Below are positions 49,919 to 56,633 of a stretch of DNA of 64,000 bases, in pieces. Within the stretch, counting starts at the first letter, position 1; each line of letters begins with the position of its first letter. Origin of the DNA: Paenibacillus alvei DSM 29 (GTDB lineage Bacteria > Bacillota > Bacilli > Paenibacillales > Paenibacillaceae); contig NZ_AMBZ01000022.1 in the NCBI RefSeq assembly GCF_000293805.1, positions 62,001-126,000 on the forward strand, written 5' to 3'. Under the pieces are notes generated by a model that saw nothing but the letters and a program-made list of their open reading frames with translations, was not told the origin of the DNA and did no database searches. Position numbers and translations under genes: made by a program.

Positions 49919-50383
49919 ATGGGACGCGGTAATGCATGTGTTCATGGTGAATATGAGGGGCTTTACTATGTAGATTGGGACAACTTCCAATCCACATTTG
50001 AAGACGAAGAAGGGGAATATGTTGATTATGAACTTCAATACGAAGAGTGGAGAACTTCGCTAAAAACATTCGTCAGAGACTTCACACAGAAATATAAAAG
50101 CTTTTCCGAATGTGACGAATGGGTGAGCAATGGAGAAAGAGCAGTTATGGAAAGCACACTTTTCTATATTGTTGTCGAAGATAATGAATGGAGCATGGCT
50201 ATAAAACTGATTCAAAAGGAACAGGATTATTATAGCAGGGGTAACTTTAAAAATCTTCAAAAAGGTTTATATAAAAAATACCTTGAAGGCATGAAGAAAT
50301 GCCTGTTTAATCAGTTCGACGAGTTAGGAATATATGGCGGCGCATGGACAAGTGGCAGAATCCAAAAGAATCAAGCGGCATAA
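49919..50383 (+). CDS. Hypothetical acidic protein
   Basis: 154 residues, MGRGNACVHGEYEGLYYVDW. Acidic aromatic N-terminal half and helical second half. ATG 49919 follows GGGAATGGTGAAT. The N-terminal NACVHGEYEGLYYVD pattern recurs in my memory among Firmicute phage proteins of unknown function. Confidence 0.55.
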   Translation: MGRGNACVHGEYEGLYYVDWDNFQSTFEDEEGEYVDYELQYEEWRTSLKTFVRDFTQKYKSFSECDEWVSNGERAVMESTLFYIVVEDNEWSMAIKLIQKEQDYYSRGNFKNLQKGLYKKYLEGMKKCLFNQFDELGIYGGAWTSGRIQKNQAA

Positions 50384-50396
50384 TTTTTCTTGGGGC

Positions 50397-50430
50397 GTGT
50401 GGAAGCACGCCCCTTTTGTACAACTATTAT
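50397..50430 (+). promoter_or_regulatory. Array promoter overlapping a terminator hairpin
   Basis: Boxes at 50397 and 50417. GGGGCGTG ... CACGCCCC-TTTT forms a terminator hairpin whose 5' arm contains the first box. Confidence 0.7.
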
Positions 50431-50467
50431 CGACAAACAAATTAAAACCGACAAGGGGATATGACAA

Positions 50468-50773
50468 ATGAACACAACTAAGACAAATAACGCAGGTAAA
50501 ACTTTTGAAGAGATTTTGAATGGACTTCTTGGCGACATGGAAAAGAAATTCGCAATGGCGATGGCGATAGAGCAAGCAAAAGAAAAGATGAACGAAGAAC
50601 TTCAACAAATGGGCGATATGGTCATGGGTTCTATAGAAGTGGAAGAATGCCCATGCGAACGCAATTGCGGAGCAGTCAAAGTATCGGCAGAATTTACAGC
50701 TATGACATTTACGCAAAAAGGAATTGAAGTAAAGGAAGGCAAGATTGAAAACATTCTGTCATTCAACGAATAG
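50468..50773 (+). CDS. Hypothetical protein
   Basis: 101 residues, MNTTKTNNAGKTFEEILNGL. Helical with Met-rich segment (MAMAIEQAKEKMNEEL) and a CPCERNC cluster. Weak ribosome-binding site (AAGGGGATATGACAA). Followed by the twin hairpins. Confidence 0.55.
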   Translation: MNTTKTNNAGKTFEEILNGLLGDMEKKFAMAMAIEQAKEKMNEELQQMGDMVMGSIEVEECPCERNCGAVKVSAEFTAMTFTQKGIEVKEGKIENILSFNE

Positions 50774-50782
50774 TACACAAGT

Positions 50783-50940
50783 CTAGCCAACTACGGTTGG
50801 CTAGTGAATCGAACGCATAAGTGGTTCCCTCAAACCTTTTCCTACCTTGTGCGCTCGATTCACTACACATGGCTCTGAAAATTAATGCTTGATAAGGTTG
50901 TCCCTCAAAACCTTTTCCTCCTTATTGAGCATTAATTTTT
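50783..50940 (+). ncRNA. Twin stem-loops with shared pyrimidine loops
   Basis: After a small hairpin (CTAGCCAA/TTGGCTAG, 50783-50804) come two strong stem-loops. A, 50803-50864: AGTGAATCGA / TCGATTCACT. B, 50878-50939: AAAATTAATGCT / AGCATTAATTTT extended by ATAAGG / CCTTAT. The stems differ, but both loops hold TCCCTCAAA(A)CCTTTTCCT. Loop parts are complementary to leader motifs of array genes: TTGTCCCTCAA pairs with TTGAGGGACAA before 49919, and CCTTTTCC with GGAAAAGG before 47638 and 47957. A 3'-UTR-derived trans-acting RNA is inferred. Confidence 0.5.
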
Positions 50941-50946
50941 GAAGCT

Positions 50947-50985
50947 GTGGGATTTCGCTTCATATTTGTACAACTATTATCAGGA
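50947..50985 (+). promoter_or_regulatory. Array promoter (GTGGGA, 14, TGTACAA)
   Basis: Boxes at 50947 and 50967; precedes the gene at 50997, with CAGGAGGG ribosome-binding site directly after. Confidence 0.65.
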
Positions 50986-50996
50986 GGGATTAACAT

Positions 50997-51566
50997 ATGA
51001 ATTATCTTAATATTCATGCAGTATCAGAAACCTACGAGCTGGTTGTTGATGCAATCGAAAGCGCGAAGATCGAAGACGCTGAACAAATTGAATGGCAAGA
51101 CGCTTATGTCATGCTTCATGATTCGATGCACGACAAAATGATTAGCGCATACCATTATGGTGAGCCAGCATACACGAAAGACTTGTTCCTGATATTCGGT
51201 GAAATGCTTTCGATAATGCACGATGGGAAGGCGCGAGAAGTCGAATACAATTCGATTATCAATTCCGTCAAAGAGCGTATTAAATTTCTTAATGGCGGCG
51301 AAATAATGGTATGGGTTAATGTTTACACAATTACACGCGAATATGGCGGTGCAGAAGAAGGCGGTTGGTATTATGATTGGAGAAAGTTATCAGACTCACA
51401 GCTTTGTAAATATGAAGATGCTGAAAATATTGAAGCATCTATGCGTGAAAAGTACGGAGAAGGCGAAGGAAACATTTCAAGCGTCCTTGGTGGTTACGAG
51501 ATTGATATATGTATCGAAGGTAGTCGCGGCGCGTCACGCTCGACATGCAGACCGCACTATGAATAA
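50997..51566 (+). CDS. Hypothetical protein, possibly two domains
   Basis: 189 residues. First ~100 are helical and acidic (MNYLNIHAVSETYELVV...). The last ~87 start at an internal ATG (51306, MVWVNVYTITREYGG) preceded by GGCGGCGAA, so a shorter second product is possible. Unknown function. Confidence 0.55.
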   Translation: MNYLNIHAVSETYELVVDAIESAKIEDAEQIEWQDAYVMLHDSMHDKMISAYHYGEPAYTKDLFLIFGEMLSIMHDGKAREVEYNSIINSVKERIKFLNGGEIMVWVNVYTITREYGGAEEGGWYYDWRKLSDSQLCKYEDAENIEASMREKYGEGEGNISSVLGGYEIDICIEGSRGASRSTCRPHYE

Positions 51567-51578
51567 TTTTTACGATGT

Positions 51579-51614
51579 GTGTGATTTTGTGATAAATTTG
51601 TACAATTAATATCG
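51579..51614 (+). promoter_or_regulatory. Array promoter (GTGTGA, 14, TGTACAA)
   Basis: Boxes at 51579 and 51599; precedes the gene at 51642. Confidence 0.65.
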
Positions 51615-51641
51615 ACAAACAAATTTGGAGGATGATTGAAC

Positions 51642-52004
51642 ATGAAACAAACAATCGTAGGGAAATTGGAAAATATCAAATCAAAAATCGATAACGAACT
51701 GATTAAGTGTGTCATTGAGGATGCACTTGAAAATAACGAAGACGCGCAATTATGGCTTGAAGATGTTCGTCAATATGGATGCCAAAGTGGTTCGGTGTCT
51801 GGTCTGATTTATCATGATGATACAAAAAAGTTTTTCAAGGAATACGCCGTTGAAATTGGCGAAGCATTCTTTGAATATAAAGAAGAGTTTGGTGGCTGTC
51901 CACCAATTAACGACAATATTAATTCGTTCGATTGGTTCGCTTGGTTCGGCTATGAGTGGGCAGTTTGCAAGGTGCTGGACAAGTTGGAAAACTACGAAGA
52001 ATAG
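51642..52004 (+). CDS. DUF7222-like hypothetical protein
   Basis: 120 residues. The pattern VRQYGCQSGSVSGLIYHDDT ... FFKEYAVEIGEAF ... FDWFAWFGYEWAV resembles a small helical domain widespread in phages and plasmids, whose function is unknown. GGAGGATGATTGAAC start. Confidence 0.6.
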   Translation: MKQTIVGKLENIKSKIDNELIKCVIEDALENNEDAQLWLEDVRQYGCQSGSVSGLIYHDDTKKFFKEYAVEIGEAFFEYKEEFGGCPPINDNINSFDWFAWFGYEWAVCKVLDKLENYEE

Positions 52005-52019
52005 GCATATATTTACACC

Positions 52020-52057
52020 AAAAGCCCATGACTATGATATAATGGTTGTGGGCTTTT
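52020..52057 (+). terminator. Terminator
   Basis: AAAAGCCCA / TGGGCTTTT hairpin after the gene ending at 52004. Confidence 0.75.
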
Positions 52058-52104
52058 GTATGAAATTAATCCATAAAATTGTTGTGAATTAATTTGATGC
52101 AAGT

Positions 52105-52140
52105 GTGTGAAAACATGATTGTTTTGTACAAATATAGATG
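52105..52140 (+). promoter_or_regulatory. Array promoter (GTGTGA, 14, TGTACAA)
   Basis: Boxes at 52105 and 52125; starts a run of overlapping small genes at 52160-52717. Confidence 0.65.
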
Positions 52141-52159
52141 ATATAGATGAGGTGATAGA

Positions 52160-52381
52160 TTGGCGAAGCAAATAGATAGAGAAATTAAAATCACGATTTC
52201 TGAACGCGAAACTTATTCTTATGAAACAAAAGAAGAAGCTAGTCAACATGATATATTTATGATAGCGGCTGGATGGTTAAGAATAGATCAATACGAATAT
52301 GAAGGGACTTTTTATCAAATATTCACGAAAGGAATTGAATATGACCGCGATAAAAACAAAACCGAAAGTCGTTTCCTATAA
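52160..52381 (+). CDS. Small hypothetical protein
   Basis: 73 residues from TTG 52160 (AKQIDREIKITISERETYSY), start set by GAGGTGATAGA. The pattern (ETYSYETKEEASQHDIFMIAAGW ... YEYEGTFYQIF) looks like a small alpha/beta fold. Overlaps the next gene by 41 bases. Confidence 0.55.
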   Translation: MAKQIDREIKITISERETYSYETKEEASQHDIFMIAAGWLRIDQYEYEGTFYQIFTKGIEYDRDKNKTESRFL

Positions 52382-52520
52382 AGGTTTCAAAATTAAAGAG
52401 GTTGGCGATGAGTTCCATGTCTTCACGAAAGACGAATGGGCTATGCCAGCGGCGGTTCGTGTCGTCGAATGGGAAGCTGGAACCATGCAGGAAGCGAAAG
52501 ACTTTATAGACTCATATTAG
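52341..52520 (+). CDS. Small hypothetical protein
   Basis: 59 residues, MT­AIKTKPKVVSYKGFKI, ATG 52341 with AAAGGAATTGA. Overlaps the gene before. Beta-rich; similar in size and style to small phage GIY-less 'DUF' proteins; unknown. Confidence 0.5.
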   Translation: MTAIKTKPKVVSYKGFKIKEVGDEFHVFTKDEWAMPAAVRVVEWEAGTMQEAKDFIDSY

Positions 52521-52531
52521 GGAGTGAAATA

Positions 52532-52717
52532 ATGACAATCAATGAAAGAGCTATACAACACCTGAAAGAACTTGATGCTTTCAGTGTTCCAAACCCTATT
52601 GTCGCAAAGGCGTGCAAATGTCACGAACATTATGATTGTTGCGATTGTGGCGGAAATGAATGTGGATGCTCATATTGTTTTTCTTGTAACGCTTGTGAAG
52701 AATGTTTGAGTGAATAA
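52532..52717 (+). CDS. Small cysteine-rich protein
   Basis: 61 residues, MTINERAIQHLKELDAF, then ten cysteines in 40 residues (CKCHEHYDCCDCGG, CGCSYCFSCNACEEC). Likely a zinc or other metal-binding peptide. GGGAGTGAAATA start. Confidence 0.6.
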   Translation: MTINERAIQHLKELDAFSVPNPIVAKACKCHEHYDCCDCGGNECGCSYCFSCNACEECLSE

Positions 52718-52732
52718 AACCTTGATACAAGC

Positions 52733-52768
52733 GTGTGTTTTTACCTTGTATCTGTATAACTATATTGT
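52733..52768 (+). promoter_or_regulatory. Array promoter (GTGTGT, 14, TGTATAA)
   Basis: Boxes at 52733 and 52753; the second box has T for C. Precedes the gene at 52813. Confidence 0.6.
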
Positions 52769-52812
52769 GAATAGAAGTTTACTTTTATTGACTTGCATAA
52801 GAAGGTGATGAC

Positions 52813-52986
52813 TTGTCAAAAGAAGATGACCTGTACAAACAGGCAATGAAGCGAATTGCTGAACTTGTGGATGAAGTTTTGCAGACTTGCGATGATGTTG
52901 CAGATGAAAACCATTACGAAAGGGAATGGGTGTTGGAGCAATTTAGAAGTCAGTTCAACAAATCAAAGCGAAATCGGACTCAATAA
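52813..52986 (+). CDS. Small acidic helical protein
   Basis: 57 residues from TTG 52813 (SKEDDLYKQAMKRIAELVDE), AAGGTGATGAC before it. One long helix; unknown function. Confidence 0.5.
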   Translation: MSKEDDLYKQAMKRIAELVDEVLQTCDDVADENHYEREWVLEQFRSQFNKSKRNRTQ

Positions 52987-53013
52987 AACCTTGAATTTAT
53001 GGAGGTAAAGTTA

Positions 53014-53181
53014 ATGATTAAAGTAGTTTCAATAATTGAAAGTGTTATAAGTGGGTACGATGCTTATGTAGAAACAAAAGAAGGGAAACGCTATTATATT
53101 AATTGGGCAACAAAACCTACCGAAGATGAAGTAATAAGAGCATGGAAAGAAGATAAAAGATGGTTTACGCATATCAATTAA
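53014..53181 (+). CDS. Small hypothetical protein
   Basis: 55 residues, MIKVVSIIESVISGYDAYVE. ATG 53014 lies 8 bases after GGAGG, so the in-frame ATG 52999 is rejected. Small beta-beta-helix; unknown function. Confidence 0.55.
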   Translation: MIKVVSIIESVISGYDAYVETKEGKRYYINWATKPTEDEVIRAWKEDKRWFTHIN

Positions 53182-53204
53182 TATTGATGAAAATCAATTA
53201 TTAC

Positions 53205-53224
53205 GGGCTACAGAGATACAGCCC
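53205..53224 (+). terminator. Terminator
   Basis: GGGCT / AGCCC hairpin followed by TCCTTTT. Confidence 0.6.
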
Positions 53225-53253
53225 TCCTTTTAAATTGGATAGGAGAGATTAAA

Positions 53254-53451
53254 ATGAATTTATACTACGTTACCTATGAAACCTCAGACGACAGTAGCGG
53301 CTACCTACAAGAGTTTGTTGTTGCAAGTAGTGAATCAGGAGCCGAGGATGCAATTATCAATAAGTTTCGTGGAAGTGGATTGAGCAAAAACGATATAGTT
53401 GCAACATTGGTTGAGGTTGATGGATACACTATTTGTGTAATGCCTAAATAA
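53254..53451 (+). CDS. Small hypothetical protein
   Basis: 65 residues, MNLYYVTYETSDDSSGYLQE, acidic alpha/beta (VVASSESGAEDAIINKF). GGAGAGATTAAA start. No array promoter directly before it; probably co-transcribed or read through. Confidence 0.55.
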   Translation: MNLYYVTYETSDDSSGYLQEFVVASSESGAEDAIINKFRGSGLSKNDIVATLVEVDGYTICVMPK

Positions 53452-53465
53452 AACTGGATTCAGTT

Positions 53466-53500
53466 GTGTGTTTTTAACTTACATCTGTACAACTATAGAT
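53466..53500 (+). promoter_or_regulatory. Array promoter with flanking dyad
   Basis: Boxes at 53466 and 53486. CTTACATC before and GATGTAAG after TGTACAACTATA form a perfect 8-base dyad around the second box. Confidence 0.65.
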
Positions 53501-53520
53501 GTAAGCAATAAAACATATAA

Positions 53521-54015
53521 ATGAAAGTTGGTGCAGTAATGAAAACTAATAATGATAAAGTTATTGAAACATTTATTAACGGTATGACTGGATTTTATTC
53601 TAACAGAATAAAAATAGAAGATGCACCACATGCTACAAAATTAGTTTATAATATAGATGAAAAATATCCTTCTGGTTTTCGTGATATAGCAATCTATACA
53701 AAACATGACGGTATGGTACGGCTTACAGGACATCCACCATATCATCCAATACAACACAGATTATTGATGACGATTCGTAATGTTTCACCAGAAAAGCTTT
53801 ACCCTGATCCTGATTATCTATTAGGGTTCAGCGGTTGTTGCAAACAAACAGGGAATATATATAAATTCGAGTGTCCTAAGTGCAGATATGATTTGGAATT
53901 GGCTATAGCACATGAAAAGGGAATCACTTGGGATAAGGCTATTAATTGCAATTTGTGTGATTCGTTATTGTTTGTTGAATCAGCTTCTGATGAAATCAAT
54001 GTACATATTATCTGA
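53521..54015 (+). CDS. Hypothetical zinc-binding protein
   Basis: 164 residues from ATG 53521; ATG 53539 has the better ribosome-binding site (AAGTTGGTG) and may be the real start. Cys pairs CCKQTGN, CPKC and CNLC near the C-terminus suggest a zinc ribbon. Unknown function. Confidence 0.55.
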   Translation: MKVGAVMKTNNDKVIETFINGMTGFYSNRIKIEDAPHATKLVYNIDEKYPSGFRDIAIYTKHDGMVRLTGHPPYHPIQHRLLMTIRNVSPEKLYPDPDYLLGFSGCCKQTGNIYKFECPKCRYDLELAIAHEKGITWDKAINCNLCDSLLFVESASDEINVHII

Positions 54016-54033
54016 ATAAATTTTTACTCAATT

Positions 54034-54070
54034 GTGTGATTCACTCATACTTTTGTACAAATTAATGTGA
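54034..54070 (+). promoter_or_regulatory. Array promoter (GTGTGA, 14, TGTACAA)
   Basis: Boxes at 54034 and 54054; ATTCAC and GTGAAT flank the second box as an inverted repeat. Confidence 0.65.
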
Positions 54071-54084
54071 ATGGACAGGTTGGA

Positions 54085-54717
54085 ATGAAACTTACTGGTG
54101 CTGAAAGAAATGCTTTAAAGTTGGATTTTGGTTTTCCCTTGCGAGTGAAAGGCGAGAATATAGAAGTGAAAAAGTGCGAGTCTTGGACTGTGATCTATAC
54201 AGTTGAAGAAGGAAAGAAGATTGCCCAAACAATAATATCAAACAATAAAACGTACAAGGCTGGAACAAAGAGAGGTGAAGGCATAGCTTTTGAACGCCTT
54301 GACAATAAGGAAATACAAGAACAAAAGGAAGAGTTAGGTTCTATTATCAAATCGAGAATAGATGAAATAGGATCTAGTCTTAGAAAGCTTGAAAGCTCAA
54401 CGAATGTTCATAGCCCACAAATTCATGGTATAACTAGCGGCAATAAGAATTATACCATAGAAAATTTTTTAAGAGTGCTGAATGCTCTTGATTTGGAGAT
54501 TACAATTTCACAAAAACAGAAAAATAAGGAGGACATCATGAAAGTCTGGACAGTTAAATTTAAAAGCTTTAACAGGGAAGATTATTGCGAAACTGTATCG
54601 GGACGCAATGAAGAAGAAGCAAGAAAGAATGCCCTGAAAGCCGTTGTTCGCCATGATGATCGTGATAAAATTTATTGGATTAAAGAAGATATTTCTGCAA
54701 ATAAAAATTCAATCTAG
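54085..54717 (+). CDS. Apparent fusion of a helix-turn-helix protein and a small protein
   Basis: One open frame of ~210 residues. Residues ~85-150 (SRIDEIGSSLRKLESST ... YTIENFLRVLNALDLEI) look like an XRE-type helix-turn-helix. The last 59 residues start at an internal ATG (54538, MKVWTVKFKSFNREDY) with a perfect AAGGAGG site. One extra A in the A5 run 54520-54524 would create a stop (AAA-TAA) just before that site, so two separate genes are likely. The start 54085 follows AGGTTGGA. Confidence 0.5.
   Translation: MKLTGAERNALKLDFGFPLRVKGENIEVKKCESWTVIYTVEEGKKIAQTIISNNKTYKAGTKRGEGIAFERLDNKEIQEQKEELGSIIKSRIDEIGSSLRKLESSTNVHSPQIHGITSGNKNYTIENFLRVLNALDLEITISQKQKNKEDIMKVWTVKFKSFNREDYCETVSGRNEEEARKNALKAVVRHDDRDKIYWIKEDISANKNSI
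54538..54717 (+). CDS. Small hypothetical protein at the end of the fused frame
   Basis: 59 residues, MKVWTVKFKSFNREDYCETV, acidic-basic alpha/beta with a NEEEARKNALKAVV helix. Strong own ribosome-binding site. Confidence 0.6.
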   Translation: MKVWTVKFKSFNREDYCETVSGRNEEEARKNALKAVVRHDDRDKIYWIKEDISANKNSI

Positions 54718-54718
54718 C

Positions 54719-54756
54719 GTGTGACTCCATCTCACTTTTGTACAATAATTAGTGAG
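54719..54756 (+). promoter_or_regulatory. Array promoter with dyad
   Basis: Boxes at 54719 and 54739. CATCTCAC and GTGAGATG form an 8-base dyad around TTTTGTACAATAATTA. Confidence 0.65.
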
Positions 54757-54760
54757 ATGG

Positions 54761-54816
54761 TACTACATATAGTGACTCAAATGATAAAATATATGTTTGA
54801 GATACTATATGTAGTA
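54761..54816. repeat. Long palindrome upstream of the HTH gene
   Basis: TACTACATATAGT (54761-54773) pairs with ACTATATGTAGTA (54804-54816), with inner CTCAAA/TTTGAG. It could be an operator for the small helix-turn-helix protein encoded at 54869, or an RNA hairpin. Confidence 0.5.
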
Positions 54817-54868
54817 TACTTCGTTAAATAAAATGTGAGTTCAATTTAGAATTTAGGAAGTGTATGGG

Positions 54869-55057
54869 ATGGAAATAGGGTATATGGACTTGATCGAATT
54901 AAAAGAGTCTTGTAATAATACTGATCGCGATATTATCAGTGCAAATATAAGGCGTATCGTAAAGTCTAAAAGGATAAAGTATTCTGAAATTGCCGAAGCG
55001 CTAAGCGTCAACATTCAAACTGTTTATTCTTATACAAAAAAAGTGGATACACAGTAA
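54869..55057 (+). CDS. Small XRE-type regulator
   Basis: 62 residues, MEIGYMDLIELKESC. Helix-turn-helix: NIRRIVKSKRIKYSEIAEAL then SVNIQTVYSYTKK. Weak start AGGAAG; GTG 54860 is possible. Probably binds the palindrome just upstream. Confidence 0.6.
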   Translation: MEIGYMDLIELKESCNNTDRDIISANIRRIVKSKRIKYSEIAEALSVNIQTVYSYTKKVDTQ

Positions 55058-55077
55058 AGCCAGAACCATTTACATTA

Positions 55078-55114
55078 CTGCTACTGTCAACATATTTACA
55101 TGTCGACGTAGCAG
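55078..55114 (+). terminator. Terminator overlapping the next promoter
   Basis: CTGCTAC(T)GTC ... GAC(G)TAGCAG stem, then AATTTTTTT, running straight into the array promoter at 55129. Confidence 0.8.
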
Positions 55115-55128
55115 AATTTTTTTATAAT

Positions 55129-55165
55129 GTGTGATTTCGGATTACTTCTGTACAAATAATACTGA
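55129..55165 (+). promoter_or_regulatory. Array promoter (GTGTGA, 14, TGTACAA)
   Basis: Boxes at 55129 and 55149; precedes the Thg1-like gene. Confidence 0.65.
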
Positions 55166-55187
55166 CGACAACAAGGAGAAGATGAAA

Positions 55188-55913
55188 ATGACAAAAGATA
55201 ATCTTGGGAACCGCATGAAGGGATACGAGGATGTATCTCGATATTACCTAATGAAAAGAATGCCTATAATCCTACGAATTGATGGCAAAGCATTTCATAG
55301 CTATACAAAAGGATTAGAAAAACCATTTAGTTCTTTCCTGGCTAATTGCTTTTGGGAAACTTCGAAGTATGTTGCTAAAGAAATGATGGGTGTGAAAGTA
55401 GCATATCACCAAAGCGATGAAGTTTCTTTCCTATTGACAAACTATCACAAATTGACAACCGAATCATGGTTCGACAACAATCTACAAAAGATGGTTTCTG
55501 TTGCGGCTTCATTGTTCACATACAAATTCAACGAACTGACTCGCGGCATTATCGACAAGCCAGCACTATTCGACTGTCGAGCGTTTGTCCTACCTAAAGA
55601 AGAAGTAAACAACTATTTCATTTGGCGACAACAAGATGCAAGCAAGAACAGTATTTCGATGGTTGCACAAGCGAACTTCTCACACAAGTCGCTTCAAGGG
55701 TTGAATGGAAGTCAATTGCAGGAAAAGTTGTTCAGCGAAAAAGGAATCAACTGGAACGATCTTGAAACGTGGCAGAAACGCGGTGTATGTATTACAAAAA
55801 TTCAGTACAACAAAGAGACTGAACAAGGAATTGCACAGCGTACCAAGTGGGATGTTGACATGGAAATCCCTGTGTTTACACAGGATAGAAATTATATTGA
55901 AAAGTTTTTATAA
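55188..55913 (+). CDS. Thg1-like protein (3'-5' tRNA polymerase family)
   Basis: 241 residues from ATG 55188, 9 bases after AAGGAG. It matches the Thg1/TLP family: RIDGKAFHSYTKGL, then AYHQSDEVSFLLTN, FNNNLQKMVSVAASLFTYKF and NSISMVAQANFSHKSLQ. Family members add nucleotides in the 3'-to-5' direction to tRNA ends, either guanylating tRNA-His or repairing 5'-truncated tRNAs. In a phage a role in repairing host-cleaved tRNA is attractive but unproven. Aspartates of the RIDG and QSDE motifs are intact, so activity is expected. Confidence 0.8.
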   Translation: MTKDNLGNRMKGYEDVSRYYLMKRMPIILRIDGKAFHSYTKGLEKPFSSFLANCFWETSKYVAKEMMGVKVAYHQSDEVSFLLTNYHKLTTESWFDNNLQKMVSVAASLFTYKFNELTRGIIDKPALFDCRAFVLPKEEVNNYFIWRQQDASKNSISMVAQANFSHKSLQGLNGSQLQEKLFSEKGINWNDLETWQKRGVCITKIQYNKETEQGIAQRTKWDVDMEIPVFTQDRNYIEKFL

Positions 55914-55917
55914 AAGC

Positions 55918-55955
55918 GTGAGGATTTTCGCCACTCTTGTACAATTATATATATG
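55918..55955 (+). promoter_or_regulatory. Array promoter (GTGAGG, 14, TGTACAA)
   Basis: Boxes at 55918 and 55938; precedes the DUF4258/YgiT pair. Confidence 0.6.
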
Positions 55956-55971
55956 AGAGGAGGTGAAACAC

Positions 55972-56253
55972 TTGGACGAAAGAGTTATCTTCCAAATGAT
56001 TGCCCAGATGTTGGATGCGAATAAAGATGAGTTTACTTATCACGCAATCAAGCGAATGAGAGAACGAAACATTGAAACATCTGATGTCTATGATATTCTC
56101 AGGAACCCTACAGAGGTAGATGACGAGCGAGAATCAGAAGACCAAATGTTCACAGGGAAATATAATTATAGAGTCAAGGGAAAATTTGAGTGGTCTGTTG
56201 TCATATCAATAGATTTTCCGAATAACATGTTCATCGTCACAGTAATTGATTAA
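55972..56253 (+). CDS. DUF4258 protein, toxin candidate
   Basis: About 93 residues from TTG 55972 (AGGAGGTGAAACAC). YHAIKRMRERNIETSDVYDIL ... SEDQMFTGKYNYRVKGK ... VSIDFPNNMFIVTVI matches the DUF4258 fold, related to the RelE/MqsR type of RNase toxins. Immediately followed by a YgiT-type zinc-finger gene, the usual partner. Confidence 0.7.
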   Translation: MDERVIFQMIAQMLDANKDEFTYHAIKRMRERNIETSDVYDILRNPTEVDDERESEDQMFTGKYNYRVKGKFEWSVVISIDFPNNMFIVTVID

Positions 56254-56297
56254 TGTTGATGATTGTTATATAATGGGTGAAAGGAGCGTGATGTCTC

Positions 56298-56537
56298 TTG
56301 GCTATTGCAAAATGTGTAATATGTGGGTGTGAAGATGTTAGAGAAGAAGTTTTGCACATACCACTAAAGGTCAAATCAACTCACATGAAAAGTGATACAG
56401 TACCAGTCAATGGATCGAAATGTATGCAATGTGGCGAGCAATACATCAATGGGAAGACATTGCAAAAAATCGAACAAATAGAGAAGTCTATCGAAGAGAT
56501 GGAAAAATCATTTAATGAATTAGCTGTTGGAGCCTAG
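56298..56537 (+). CDS. YgiT/MqsA-type zinc finger protein, antitoxin candidate
   Basis: 79 residues from TTG 56298. Zinc-finger pattern CVICGCEDV ... GSKCMQCGEQYINGKTL as in the N-terminal half of MqsA-type antitoxins; the DNA-binding C-terminal domain is missing and replaced by a helix. Pairs with the DUF4258 gene 45 bases upstream as a likely toxin-antitoxin module, here in toxin-first order. Confidence 0.65.
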   Translation: MAIAKCVICGCEDVREEVLHIPLKVKSTHMKSDTVPVNGSKCMQCGEQYINGKTLQKIEQIEKSIEEMEKSFNELAVGA

Positions 56538-56548
56538 AAATAGGCTCC
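56529..56548 (+). terminator. Terminator
   Basis: GGAGCC / GGCTCC hairpin, then TTGCTTT. Confidence 0.75.
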
Positions 56549-56579
56549 TTGCTTTATATTGAGGTGACTAATGAGTAGC

Positions 56580-56620
56580 GTGTGATTCTCTGGTGTTTCT
56601 GTACAACTATAAGTATAATA
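56580..56620 (+). promoter_or_regulatory. Array promoter (GTGTGA, 14, TGTACAA)
   Basis: Boxes at 56580 and 56600; precedes the gene at 56634. Confidence 0.65.
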
Positions 56621-56633
56621 AGGAGGTTGTGAC

